Positions 16,258 to 26,167 are shown, numbered from the stretch's first letter. The stretch is 64,000 nt of DNA from Streptomyces sp. CBMA152 (GCF_014596475.1 NZ_MECJ01000006.1:124001-188000), one strand, 5' to 3'. Numbers and translations: made by a program. The notes: generated by a model not told the origin, from the letters alone.

Positions 16258-19200
16258 ATGCGGCGTGATGGGAGACGCGGCCGCCGCCGGGGGTGGCTGG
16301 GCGCGGTCACCGCGCTGGCGGTTGCAGCCACGCTGACCGGACCGTCTGCCGAGGCGATGGACGCCGCGAAGCCGGCGGATCCGCACAAGAAGTGGTCCCC
16401 GCCGCACACGGCGCTGCCGCACACCAAGCCGGTGCACGGCTCCAAGGCCCCGGCACCCTTGAAGCCGAAGCCGCACTACCGGGTGCCTGGTGAGTGGGCC
16501 GGTCTGGCCGAGGTGTCCCCAGCGGCCCCTGGTGCGGCGGATGTTGCCCTCAGTGGCAAGCCCGGTGCGGGCTCGGCGAAAGCACTGCAGGCGGGGAACC
16601 TTCCGGTATGGGTGACCCCCGCCGCCGGGAAGACGCCCGCTGACCGGAAGGTCCAGGCTGACTCGCTCGCGGCTGACGGAACATCGGTCAAGGTGAGCGT
16701 CCTCACCCAGGCCCAGGCCCGCCCCACGGGGATGCGCGGCCCGGTGGTGACCCTGGCCCGCGAGCGTGCCGGTGCGGGCGGCCAAGTCGAAGTCGGCATC
16801 GACGCCCGCCAGCTGGACACTTCCTTCGGTGCCGGCGCTGCCTCCCGAGCTCGGCTTGTCGAGCTCCCGGCGTGCGCCCTGACCACCCCCAGGGCGGCGG
16901 GCTGCCAGCAGCAGACCCCCCTTGCCTCGCACCTGGACGCGACCACGGGCCGTCTGGTTGCCGACGTCACGCTTCCGGGCGCTGCTGCCGCCGCAGTCCG
17001 GGCGGAGAAGTCCGGTGCGGTTGATGTCCAGCCCCTGGTGCTGGCTGCCACAACGACCTCCGGCGGCGGGGGCGGCACCTACACCGCCAGCAGCCTCTCG
17101 CCGAGCGCGGCCTGGGCAGCCGGTTCCAGCAGCGGTGGCTTTACGTACAGCTATCCCATCCAGGTGCCGCCGGCGCTTGGCGGAGCAGCGCCTCAGGTCG
17201 CCCTGTCGTACGACTCGTCGTCGGTGGACGGGCGCACCTCCTCGACCAACGCGCAGGCGTCGTGGATCGGGGACGGCTGGGACTACACCCCGGGCTTCGT
17301 CGAACGAGACTACAAGTCCTGCGACAAGGACGGTCTGAAGTACTCCGGTGACTCCTGCTGGGGCGGTTACAACGCCACTCTGTCGCTGGAGGGCCACACC
17401 AGTGAGCTGGTCCGTGACGACGCCACGGGCACATGGCGGTTGAAGAACGACGACGGTTCCAAGGTCGAGTTCCTGACCGGCGCTGCCAACGGCACGTCCA
17501 CGGGCGAGTACATCAAGGTTTCCACGGTCTCCGGCAGCACCTACTACTTCGGCCTGAACCACCTGCCGGGCGGGGACAAGAGCGATCCTGCGACCAACTC
17601 GGCCTGGATCAAGCCGGTGTACTCGCCTAACAGCGGCGACCCCTGCTACGACTCCGGCCAGGGCGCCGCGTCGTGGTGTCAGATGGGCTGGCGGTGGAAT
17701 CTCGACTACGCCGTCGACGTGCACGGCAACCTGACCACCTACACCTATACGGCTGAGCCCAACTATTACGCGCGCGGTGGTGGCCAGAACCAGGGCAAGG
17801 GCACCCAGACCGTCTACACCCGCGGTGGCGCGCTGGCCTCGATCGCCTACGGGCAGCGCCTGGCGGACCAGGTGGTGGCCAAGGGCAAACTGAACGCGGC
17901 GGCCAAGGTCACCTTCACCCCGGCCCCCGAGGGCCGCTGCTCGACCGCAGGCGGCTTCACCTGCACCGGTGCCACCCTGACGACATCAAATGCCGCGCAC
18001 TGGCCCGATGTCCCCTTCGACCAGAACTGCACCAGTAGCGGCACCTGCACGAACTACGGCCCGAGCTTCTGGTCCAACCTGCGCCTGGCGTCGATCACCA
18101 CGCAGGTGCTGTCCAACGGGGCGTACAGCAACGTCGACGTCTACACCCTGACCCACTCCTACCCGGACCCCCAGGACGGGAACAAGCCCACCCTGTGGCT
18201 GGCGGGCATCCAGCGTACCGGCAAGAACACCATCCCCGCGATCACCCTGCCCGCAGTGACGTTCACCCCGGTGGAGCTGGCGAACCGGGTGGACGGCACC
18301 GACCTGGTGCCCGCGCCTCTGGCCTTCAACCGTCCCCGCATCCAGACGATCACCACCGAGACCGGTGAGCAGATCCAGGTCGACTACAACCAGGCCGACT
18401 GCTCCCGGGTCAACAAGGTCATGCCGACGTCGGCCGACACCGACACCCGGGCCTGCTACAACGACAAGTGGTACCCGCCGGGCAGTGTGTACGGGGCGGA
18501 TCCGGCCTCGGACTGGTTCAACCGTTACACCGTGGCCGACGTCACCGAGAACGACCCGGTCGCGTACTCCACCTCGAAGGTCACCAAGTACCAGTACGGC
18601 CCGGCTGCCTGGCACTACAACACCAGCGAGGTCATCGACCCCAAGACCCGCACCTGGGACCAGTTCCGCGGCTTCGCCACGGTGACCACCACCACCGGCA
18701 ACGGCCAGGACGGCCCGCTCACCCAGACCGTCACCAAGTACCTGCAGGGCATGGACGGCGACACCCTGCCCGGCAGCGCCACCCGCTCCGTCAAGGCCAC
18801 CGACACACTCGGCGAGCAGGTCACCGACTCCGACTGGCTGGCCGGCCACACTCTGGAGTCCGACACCTACGACAAGGCCGGCGGCAGCATCACCGCCTAC
18901 CAGGTCACCAACTCCACCGGCCCGTCGACCACTGCCACCCACTCCCGCGGCAGCGGCCTGCCCGACCTGGTCGCCCGCTACCTCGCCACCACCACCGTCG
19001 GCACCTCCAAGGCCCTCAAGGCGGACGGCACATGGCGGACCACTGTCACCACCTCACGCACCGACTCGGCTCACGCCAACCGCACAGTCAGCGTGGACGT
19101 CGCCGCTGACGGCCAGCCCGAACAGTGCACCCTCACCTCGTATGCCGAGAGCAGCAGCAACGCCATCACCGGCCCCCCGGACGAGGTCAGGACACTGACC

Positions 19201-22200
19201 GGCAGCAACGCCTGTGCCGCCACGCCCGGCACGGACAACACCGTTTCCGATACCCGCACCCTGTTCGACGGGCAGCCCTTCGGCAAGGCCGGACTGGGTG
19301 ATGTGACCAGTACTCAGGTGCTGGACCACTACGACGACTCCGGCAACCCCGTCCTCGCCACCACCCAGAGCAGCACCTACGACGCCTACGGGCGGGTCAC
19401 CTCGGTGACCGACCCCAACAGCACCGACGCCCAGCACCCCGGCGGCGCCGTCACCAGCACCACCTACGCCCCGGCCAAGTCCGGTGAGCTGCCCGCCACC
19501 GTCACCGTCACCAGTCCCGCCCCGAACAGCACCACCGACTGGACATCCACGTCCACCATGGACGTGGGCCGCGACCAGGTGCTCACCGCCACCGACCTGA
19601 ACGGGCGGATCACCACCAAGCAGTACGACGCACTCGGCCGCCTCAGCGCCGTGTGGTCTCCGGGGCGCACCACCGGGCAGAAGGCGAACACCACCTACAC
19701 CTATGCCGTCAATGGCAGCACCAGCCCCTCCTCGGTCACGACCGGCTCGCTGCGCGCCGACGGCTACTACTACAACCAGTCCATCGCCGTGATGGACGGC
19801 TTCGGCCGCACCCGGCAGACCCAGGCCACCCCGGGTCTGTCGGCCTTCACGGGACGGGTCATTAGCGACACGCTGTACGACTCGCATGGGTGGAAGAGCG
19901 AGGCCACCAGCCCGTACTACGACGACACCACCGCGCCCGCCACCACACTGGTCGCCACCAACGACCGTCAGACCCCCGGCCAGACCACCACGGTCTACGA
20001 CGGCCAGGGACGCGCTACCGCCTCGGTCTTCTCCTCCTATGCGGTCGAGCAGTGGCGCACCACCACCGCTTACCCGGGTGCGGACGAGACGGATGTGAGC
20101 CCGCCACAGGGCGGCACACCGACCACGACGATCACCGACGCGCTCGGCCGAACCAGCCAGCTGTGGCAGTACCAGACCCCCACCGCCACCGGGCACGCCA
20201 GCGACGCCGACGTCACCGCCTACACGTACACGCCGACCGGCAAGCCGGCCACCCGCACCGATGCCACCGGCAAGAACACCTGGAGCTACCGCTACGACCT
20301 GCGCGGCCGCCAGATCTCCGCGACCGATCCGGACACCGGCACCAGCACTCGTACCTACGACGCGGACGGCCGCCTGGCGACGACCACGGACGCCCGCCAG
20401 CAAACCCTTAGCTACGACTACGACCTGATCGGCCGCAAGACAGCGTCGTACTCCACCGCACCCCCCGCCACCAGCCGCGTGCCGCTGGCCGCATGGACCT
20501 ATGACAGCGTCACCGGCGCCAAGGGCCAGCCCGTCAAGTCCAGCCGCTTCCTCAACGGCAAGACCGACGCCGCCTACAGCAGCGAGGTCACCAAGTACGA
20601 CACTGGTTACCACCCCACCGCCACCACCGTCACCATCCCCGCCAGCGAGGACAAGCTGGCCGGCCAGTACAAGTCGACGGCCAGCTACGACCCGATCAGC
20701 GGGGCGCTGAACGAGAGCATCACCTACGCCCGCGCCGATATCCCGACCGAGACCCTCGACTACGCCTACGACGCCAACGGGCCGCTGGACACCTTCGGCT
20801 CGGCCGCCACCACGTACGACCTGTCCACTGACTACGACCCGTTCGGCCGGCCGATCCGCACGACGGTCAACCCGTGGGGCACGCAGATCGTCGCCACCGA
20901 CAACTACGACCAGGCCACCGGCGCCCTGCTGTCCTCCTGGCTCGACAAGCAGACAGCCGCCACCGGCGCGGTCCAGCAGACCGCTTACAGCCGCAACCCG
21001 GCCGGCCAGGTCACCGCCATCCAGAACACCCCGGGCCAGAGCGACCTGCAGTGCTTCACCTACGACTACCTCGGCCGCCTCACCCAGGCATGGACCGACA
21101 CCGGCACCACGACCAGCAAGCCGCAGCCGTCCGTGCCCAACACCGGCAGCTGCACCAACACCACCCCCACCAGCGGTGCCGCAACCGGCAAGACCACCGT
21201 CGGCGGCCCCGCCCCGTACTGGACCACCTACAGCTACGACGCCACCGGCAACCGCACCAGCCTCACCCAGCACGACACTTCCGGTGACACCACCAAGGAC
21301 ATCACCACCGCCCAGACCTTCGCCCCCACCGGCCAGACCAACCAGCCCACCACCGCGCAGAACACGGGCGGCGGCACCGGCGGCACCCACGCCCTGCTGA
21401 CCACCACCAGTACTGGCCCGAACAACCCCGGCGCCAGCTCCTACCAGTACGACGCCACTGGCAACACCACCGCTATTAGCACCACCGCTGGCACCACCAG
21501 CGTGACCTGGGACGCGGAGAACAAACTCGCCTCCACCACGGCCACGGGCAGCACCGGGGGCACCAGTTACGTCTACGACACCGGCGGCAACCAGCTCATC
21601 CGCCGTGATCCCGGCAAGACCACCCTCAACATTGGCAACGATGAACTCACCCTCGACACCACCACCGGCCAGGTCCACACCACCCGCACCTACACCCTGC
21701 CCAACGGCCTGACCGCCGTCCGCACCGCAAGCGGCATCACCTGGCAGGTCGACGACCACCACGGCACCGCAACCCTCGCCCTCGACGCCACCACCCTCAC
21801 CGAAACCCGCCGCACCAGCGACCCGTTCGGTACCCCCCGCGGCACCCAGCCCACCACCTGGGCAGGCGACCACGGATTCGTCGGCGGCACCCAGGACCCC
21901 GCCACCGGCCTGACTAACCTCGGCGCCCGCGAATACCAGCCCGCCACCGGCCGCTTCCTCAACCCCGACCCCATCCTGGACGCAGCCCAACCACAACAGT
22001 GGAACGGCTACGCCTACAGCAACAACAGCCCCGTCAACACCAGCGACCCTTCCGGCCTGTGCCCCGTCGACCTCTGCGGCATCGGCAACCTCAAGGGCGG
22101 CACCGAAAGCACCTTCGTCACCGACGGCCCCGTCGACCCCGGAGACCCCGGCGCCGGCTCCTGCCACCACGGCAGCTGCGACGTCCCCGATGGCGACAGC

Positions 22201-23334
22201 GGCGAACTCAAAACCGGTGGCGGACGGCACGAGATCTTCCCCGGCGTCACCGTCCCGGACCACTGGCGGGGCGAAGCCGAGTTCACCAAGCGGTTCTACC
22301 GCTACTTCAGCGACTCCCAGGGCGGAAACCCCTACGCGAACAGCTACCTCGTCGAACGGGACAACGACAACGCCCAAGCCCAGCTCCGGCACTGGGTCTG
22401 GCTGACCTGCCACTTCATGAAGTGCCCCAAGAACATGACCCTGCAGGCCACCGGGCAGGGAGGCTCCCTCGCCGCCTTGGTCGGCGTCGGTGAACTCGGC
22501 ATGCGCGGCATGGAGGCGGGCATGGGCCCGCGCAGCGGGGGGACGGTAAAGCCCGGCGGCTGCACTCAGTGCTTCCTCGCCGGCACCAAGGTCCTCATGG
22601 GCAACGGCGCCACGAAGAACATCGAGGACATCAAACCAGGTGACCAAGTCCTCGCTACCGACCCCCTCACCGGCAAGACAGGCCCCCACCAAGTCAACAG
22701 CCTGGTCATCACCGAGAACGACAAGCACTTCAACGAACTGACCATCACCACCCACAACGGCACCAAAAAACTCACAGCCACCTACGAACACCCCTTCTGG
22801 AGCCCGGCAGCCCAACGCTGGATCAAAGCCAGCGAACTCAAACCCGGCACCACCCTCCTCACCAGCGACCACAGCACCGCCAGCATCCAGGCCAACCGCT
22901 CCTACAGCCAGCACGCCCGCACCTACAACCTCAACGTCGCCGAACTCCACACGTACTATGTGCTGGCGGGGACGATGGCGGTCCTCGTTCACAATTGCGG
23001 TGGCGCTGAGGACGCGACTGAGATCTCTTCAAAGAAAGCGGACGAGTATCACGACAGTCAGGATTCGGCTCGATCAGCCGCACTCCAGGCGCACGGGGTC
23101 TCGGATGAGAGCCTTGTCGAGACGCGCACTATCTACGGAAAGAACAATGAGAATCTGCGCGGCCCGAATGGTGAGCCATATGAGCAACTGGACGCCATCA
23201 ACGATAATGGTGAGATGGTGACCATCGATCACCACGCAAACGGCCACTACTTCGCCGACAACAACACTTTCGCGCGACCTCACTACCATGGTCCAAGCGG
23301 AGAGCATTACTTCTATGGCGATCGGGTGTGGTGA
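16258..23334 (+). CDS. Secreted RHS-repeat polymorphic toxin with Hint domain and C-terminal toxin tip
   Basis: This ~2358-residue protein has an Arg-rich signal peptide (RRGRRRGWLGAVTALAVAA), then an N-terminal region like SpvB/TcB-type shells (GGFTYSYPIQVPPALGG, WIGDGWDYTPGFVERDY). YD/RHS repeats follow (YDALGRLS, YDLRGRQIS), and the RHS core ends near residue 1892 (REYQPATGRFLNPDP). A Hint/intein-like pretoxin protease spans about residues 2104-2248 (QCFLAGTKVLMGNGATKNIE to VHNC). The last ~110 residues are the variable toxin; IDHHANGHYF and ARPHYHGPSGEHYFY give a His-rich pattern like HNH/Endo VII-type nuclease toxins, a tentative call. The start is uncertain: ATG 16258, GTG 16240 and GTG 16192 are in frame. 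Candidate immunity genes follow at once. Confidence 0.9.
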   Translation: MRRDGRRGRRRGWLGAVTALAVAATLTGPSAEAMDAAKPADPHKKWSPPHTALPHTKPVHGSKAPAPLKPKPHYRVPGEWAGLAEVSPAAPGAADVALSGKPGAGSAKALQAGNLPVWVTPAAGKTPADRKVQADSLAADGTSVKVSVLTQAQARPTGMRGPVVTLARERAGAGGQVEVGIDARQLDTSFGAGAASRARLVELPACALTTPRAAGCQQQTPLASHLDATTGRLVADVTLPGAAAAAVRAEKSGAVDVQPLVLAATTTSGGGGGTYTASSLSPSAAWAAGSSSGGFTYSYPIQVPPALGGAAPQVALSYDSSSVDGRTSSTNAQASWIGDGWDYTPGFVERDYKSCDKDGLKYSGDSCWGGYNATLSLEGHTSELVRDDATGTWRLKNDDGSKVEFLTGAANGTSTGEYIKVSTVSGSTYYFGLNHLPGGDKSDPATNSAWIKPVYSPNSGDPCYDSGQGAASWCQMGWRWNLDYAVDVHGNLTTYTYTAEPNYYARGGGQNQGKGTQTVYTRGGALASIAYGQRLADQVVAKGKLNAAAKVTFTPAPEGRCSTAGGFTCTGATLTTSNAAHWPDVPFDQNCTSSGTCTNYGPSFWSNLRLASITTQVLSNGAYSNVDVYTLTHSYPDPQDGNKPTLWLAGIQRTGKNTIPAITLPAVTFTPVELANRVDGTDLVPAPLAFNRPRIQTITTETGEQIQVDYNQADCSRVNKVMPTSADTDTRACYNDKWYPPGSVYGADPASDWFNRYTVADVTENDPVAYSTSKVTKYQYGPAAWHYNTSEVIDPKTRTWDQFRGFATVTTTTGNGQDGPLTQTVTKYLQGMDGDTLPGSATRSVKATDTLGEQVTDSDWLAGHTLESDTYDKAGGSITAYQVTNSTGPSTTATHSRGSGLPDLVARYLATTTVGTSKALKADGTWRTTVTTSRTDSAHANRTVSVDVAADGQPEQCTLTSYAESSSNAITGPPDEVRTLTGSNACAATPGTDNTVSDTRTLFDGQPFGKAGLGDVTSTQVLDHYDDSGNPVLATTQSSTYDAYGRVTSVTDPNSTDAQHPGGAVTSTTYAPAKSGELPATVTVTSPAPNSTTDWTSTSTMDVGRDQVLTATDLNGRITTKQYDALGRLSAVWSPGRTTGQKANTTYTYAVNGSTSPSSVTTGSLRADGYYYNQSIAVMDGFGRTRQTQATPGLSAFTGRVISDTLYDSHGWKSEATSPYYDDTTAPATTLVATNDRQTPGQTTTVYDGQGRATASVFSSYAVEQWRTTTAYPGADETDVSPPQGGTPTTTITDALGRTSQLWQYQTPTATGHASDADVTAYTYTPTGKPATRTDATGKNTWSYRYDLRGRQISATDPDTGTSTRTYDADGRLATTTDARQQTLSYDYDLIGRKTASYSTAPPATSRVPLAAWTYDSVTGAKGQPVKSSRFLNGKTDAAYSSEVTKYDTGYHPTATTVTIPASEDKLAGQYKSTASYDPISGALNESITYARADIPTETLDYAYDANGPLDTFGSAATTYDLSTDYDPFGRPIRTTVNPWGTQIVATDNYDQATGALLSSWLDKQTAATGAVQQTAYSRNPAGQVTAIQNTPGQSDLQCFTYDYLGRLTQAWTDTGTTTSKPQPSVPNTGSCTNTTPTSGAATGKTTVGGPAPYWTTYSYDATGNRTSLTQHDTSGDTTKDITTAQTFAPTGQTNQPTTAQNTGGGTGGTHALLTTTSTGPNNPGASSYQYDATGNTTAISTTAGTTSVTWDAENKLASTTATGSTGGTSYVYDTGGNQLIRRDPGKTTLNIGNDELTLDTTTGQVHTTRTYTLPNGLTAVRTASGITWQVDDHHGTATLALDATTLTETRRTSDPFGTPRGTQPTTWAGDHGFVGGTQDPATGLTNLGAREYQPATGRFLNPDPILDAAQPQQWNGYAYSNNSPVNTSDPSGLCPVDLCGIGNLKGGTESTFVTDGPVDPGDPGAGSCHHGSCDVPDGDSGELKTGGGRHEIFPGVTVPDHWRGEAEFTKRFYRYFSDSQGGNPYANSYLVERDNDNAQAQLRHWVWLTCHFMKCPKNMTLQATGQGGSLAALVGVGELGMRGMEAGMGPRSGGTVKPGGCTQCFLAGTKVLMGNGATKNIEDIKPGDQVLATDPLTGKTGPHQVNSLVITENDKHFNELTITTHNGTKKLTATYEHPFWSPAAQRWIKASELKPGTTLLTSDHSTASIQANRSYSQHARTYNLNVAELHTYYVLAGTMAVLVHNCGGAEDATEISSKKADEYHDSQDSARSAALQAHGVSDESLVETRTIYGKNNENLRGPNGEPYEQLDAINDNGEMVTIDHHANGHYFADNNTFARPHYHGPSGEHYFYGDRVW

Positions 23335-23336
23335 AC

Positions 23337-24050
23337 ATGTCCCTTGTCGAGGACGTTGGGGGCTTCCACTGGTGGCCTCGTCGATCAATGGTGGATGGCG
23401 AGTCCGCTGCAATCTGTGGGCTGTGGCTCCCTACGGAACCTGAGGATAGGCGAAGGCTGCTTCGAGAGGTCGTAGAGGCCCTGCGTGGTCATACATGGCT
23501 GCTCATGGGGACCTGGTATCGGAAGCGGGGTGATGCGCTTCCATCGGGATTCGAGTCACGGTATCCCGGGCTGCCTATTGAGATGATTGCTCGGAATGAA
23601 TCCGATGGTCCACGCGGACTTGTAGCGTTGTCGGAATGGTGTGTTGCCGATCCATCCTCAGAACACCTCTTCGAGTTTCTAGAATCTCTTCGCCGGTCAC
23701 GGGGGAAGGGAGGGTGTGTAGGGCTGGCTGAGGCAGGCTCTTCCTTGCGCTCTTGGTTCGCTCTCTCGATGGGAAGTCTCTGGCGTGCTTCCGTGGCGAT
23801 GGAGCTCGAAGATTCTGACGGGCATGAAGGAATCCATGACTCCATCAGCGGGTTGCAGCTGGCTGAGATGTCTCGTTGCGGCTATGTATCCTTGCTACCG
23901 CTCGATTTGCATCCGGAAGGTGGATTCGCTCTTCTTGGAAATAGTCAGCAAGTCGCCCCGATATCACAGAGCGTTCGTGAGCGCCTAATGGGATTTCCGC
24001 TATTGGGTTCACGGGAGGTGTTCGACCGAGGAGGGGGGCTAGCCCTCTAG
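23337..24050 (+). CDS. Candidate immunity protein for the RHS toxin (unrecognised family)
   Basis: This 237-residue protein starts 2 bases after the toxin stop, the classic position of the cognate immunity gene. It has no signal peptide or membrane segment. I do not recognise the family. Visible features are a Trp-rich N-terminus (GGFHWWPRRS), LREVVEALRGHTWLLMGTW and a mid-part LFEFLESLRRSRGKGG. Base composition is clearly less GC-rich than the toxin body, as often seen where toxin tips and immunity genes are exchanged by transfer. Cytosolic neutralisation of the nuclease-like tip is inferred from position alone. Confidence 0.65.
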   Translation: MSLVEDVGGFHWWPRRSMVDGESAAICGLWLPTEPEDRRRLLREVVEALRGHTWLLMGTWYRKRGDALPSGFESRYPGLPIEMIARNESDGPRGLVALSEWCVADPSSEHLFEFLESLRRSRGKGGCVGLAEAGSSLRSWFALSMGSLWRASVAMELEDSDGHEGIHDSISGLQLAEMSRCGYVSLLPLDLHPEGGFALLGNSQQVAPISQSVRERLMGFPLLGSREVFDRGGGLAL

Positions 24051-24134
24051 CGTTGATCTTTCGTGACGGTCCGTCGGGTTCTCTGGCGGGCCCAACGTTT
24101 CGGTTGTCCGGTCGAACCTCTCCCTGGATGGGGT

Positions 24135-24530
24135 ATGTCCGTTAGAGTTTCGAGCGAAGATGCGCGGCGCATCCTCACTTACCTCTCCGGTAGGGGATGG
24201 CCCTCCGCTCGGCGCGGGTTGGAGATTCTGAGCGGCCTTGGGGAGTATGCACACAATGCGGCTCCGATGATCACGAAGGACGCTGCAAGTCTGTATGCCT
24301 CTAGGGCAGCCAGTTTGCGAGAGGCCGGAGGGGAGGCTGTGGATGGCGACCAGTTTCTTCATGCAATCACGCAAGCAAATTCCCCTGAGGTGGTTGTCTT
24401 CTCACTCTCTGACGGAACTTGGTCGTGCGTGTGTATCGCGTCGAAAGATCTGCGTGAGGCTATTGCCTCGATCGCAATGAAACTCAATCGCCCGAAAAGT
24501 GCAGAAACTTCTGTGGGATCGGATCGTTGA
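24135..24530 (+). CDS. Hypothetical protein in the immunity-gene row
   Basis: This ~131-residue protein is unrecognised. The frame is open from 24063, and the start could be ATG 24063 or ATG 24135; the later one gives a protein beginning SVRVSSEDARRILTYLSGRGW. The C-terminal part (VVVFSLSDGTWSCVCIASKDLREAI) looks like a compact alpha/beta domain. It shares the low GC of its neighbours and lies between two candidate immunity genes, so it may be an orphan immunity gene left from an earlier toxin tip. Confidence 0.5.
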   Translation: MSVRVSSEDARRILTYLSGRGWPSARRGLEILSGLGEYAHNAAPMITKDAASLYASRAASLREAGGEAVDGDQFLHAITQANSPEVVVFSLSDGTWSCVCIASKDLREAIASIAMKLNRPKSAETSVGSDR

Positions 24531-24710
24531 GTCCAGCCTGAACCCAGCTGTGCTGGGCTTGTTGTGGATGCCCGATCGGTAGAGGCGGCGCTGTCAGATA
24601 AGAGGGATCGTCGAGACCAATGCGCTCCTAGGTGGCGCTACATTTGCGGCAGGGCGGCGTGGTCGCTGTGCCCAACTACTGGTTGATCTGGATACCAGCT
24701 GATTTCCGTG

Positions 24711-25211
24711 ATGCAATTTGAATCGCTCCGCCAAGATTTGTTGGGGGCACTTAGCGCGTCCGGTTGGAGTGTGCAGAGAAGCGTCGACACCAGCCATTGG
24801 GTGAACCCTTTGGAGCGTGAAGGGTATCGAGTCCACTCGTTGGCCGAGGAATTACTTGCCGCAATGGGGGGCCTTTCAATCGAGCCAATCAACCGAGTTG
24901 GCCCCAATTTCACCAATGGCGAGCCCTTCAATTTCGATCCCCTTGCAGCCGGAGCGGGGCAGCGCGATATGGCCATCGAGGTGGAGAGCGTCCTGGGTGG
25001 GAAATATTTCCCCATCGGTGAATGGCTTAGCTATTCAAGCGTCTTCATTGAGGCTGAAGGGAGAGTGATTGCCACTGGAATGGGCTGGATATGGGAGCTG
25101 GGCCCCACTTTCGAAGAAGCGTTGGAGTTGGCAGTTTGCGCAGATCGCCCGTTGGTGTGCTTGCATTCTGACCCAGGACTCGATCCTTGGCCGCAGGCGA
25201 ATTCTCGCTAG
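24711..25211 (+). CDS. SUKH-3 family immunity protein
   Basis: This ~166-residue protein has the SUKH-3 pattern: an N-terminal LSASGWSVQRSVDTSHW, then SLAEELLAAMGGLSIEP and FNFDPLAAGAGQRDMAIEVESVLGGKYFPIGEW. SUKH proteins are the broadest class of immunity proteins for polymorphic nuclease toxins. GTG 24708 and ATG 24711 are both possible starts; neither has a clear ribosome site. It lies ~1.4 kb after the toxin gene, with lowered GC, and is best read as an orphan or secondary immunity gene. Confidence 0.78.
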   Translation: MQFESLRQDLLGALSASGWSVQRSVDTSHWVNPLEREGYRVHSLAEELLAAMGGLSIEPINRVGPNFTNGEPFNFDPLAAGAGQRDMAIEVESVLGGKYFPIGEWLSYSSVFIEAEGRVIATGMGWIWELGPTFEEALELAVCADRPLVCLHSDPGLDPWPQANSR

Positions 25212-25269
25212 TGAATCGAGGCCCCGCCGAACGCGAGCAGTCCTCGAAGGGTATGCGGAGAGTGGGGCG

Positions 25270-25812
25270 ATGGGCTCAGGGAATTCGTCGAACCCTTGAA
25301 GCGGTGAGTCGGCACCGGAGAGCAATCCTGAGAGGCTTTACAAGGTAGCCTTCGACCTCCCTGATGAGACTACCGATTGGGCCCGTGCCTCTGCGGAGCG
25401 CCTCTGGACAGGGAAGACCTCCGTGCAGATGGAGGTCCAGGTTCGGAACACTCCCTTCTACGTGAAGGGAATCGCTTTCGGGGACATTGTGAGGGTCAGA
25501 GCTGATCACGAGCGCAGAGAGCTTGTGTTCGATGAGTTTGTGTCGGAGTCCGGACATTCGACGGTCCGGGTTATCATCAAGGATTACGACGTAGCGGACG
25601 CGGTTGGTATCATGCTCCGCGATTTCGAGTGTTCCTGGGAGATTGATACGACGGGGTACTTGTGGGCAATCGACGTGCCACCGACCGTTGATTATGCATC
25701 CGTGAGAGCAGCCCTCCTTCGTGATGCCGATGAAGGGAAAATTGGCATCGAAGAGGGCGCGCTTGCGAGGGCTCATCGTCATGGGCTCGGATCGCCAGAG
25801 TCTGATCATTAA
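25270..25812 (+). pseudogene. DUF4265 domain protein, 5' part broken by an in-frame TGA
   Basis: An ATG at 25270 behind GGAGAGTGGGG opens a frame that stops after nine codons (TGA 25297-25299). The same frame then stays open to 25812 and encodes a full DUF4265-like domain: YKVAFDLPDETTDWARAS, RLWTGKTSVQ, NTPFYVKGIAFGDIVRV and SGHSTVRV. No ATG, GTG or TTG lies between the stop and Val 25423, and a start at 25423 would remove conserved N-terminal residues. A nonsense mutation is the simplest reading; start from GTG 25423 as a short 129-residue protein is the alternative. DUF4265 genes often accompany polymorphic toxin loci. Confidence 0.6.
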
Positions 25813-25880
25813 TCGGGTTCGCGAGAAGCGCCCCGCCGGAATTCATTTCGGTGGGGCTTCTGGGATGTTTGACGGCAACG

Positions 25881-26036
25881 TCAGACGACGACGGCCGCAG
25901 CAGGGGGGTCGTCCTGGCCGATGGCGTCGCCCAGGGTGATGGCTTGGCATGGGAGGCGCAGCCGAAGGTGTGCGTAGACGCTGGCGGTGACGCCGATGCG
26001 GGCGTGGCCGAAGAATTCCTTGATCACGACGGTTCA
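25881..26036 (-). pseudogene. int: C-terminal remnant of a tyrosine-type integrase
   Basis: This minus-strand frame, too short to be listed as an ORF with a start, encodes VVIKEFFGHARIGVTASVYAHL followed by an Asp/Ala-rich tail and TGA. The GHARIGVTASVYAHL block contains the GH and the catalytic Tyr region of tyrosine recombinases of Streptomyces plasmids, phages and integrative elements. A stop lies just upstream in frame, so only the last ~50 residues survive. It marks the left border of the decayed mobile element that seems to extend to about 33.3 kb. No attachment site was recognised. Confidence 0.7.
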
Positions 26037-26167
26037 ACATCCCAGTTGGCGGTCGGCTTGCATGTTGCCTGTTGTGTCCATTGAGTACGCGCGCACGAAA
26101 GGGTGGTTGCGCTCTGATCCGGGGCCGTGTCGCCCTGGTGGTGCGGCAAGTCTTGTTGATGTGTGGA

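Noticed and set aside
26076-26089. The 14-base word GTCCATTGAGTACG is shared with about 42815-42828 and could be an attachment-site pair
   Set aside because: A 14-base match is expected by chance several times in 64 kb, and no recombinase gene or tRNA 3' end lies beside either copy.
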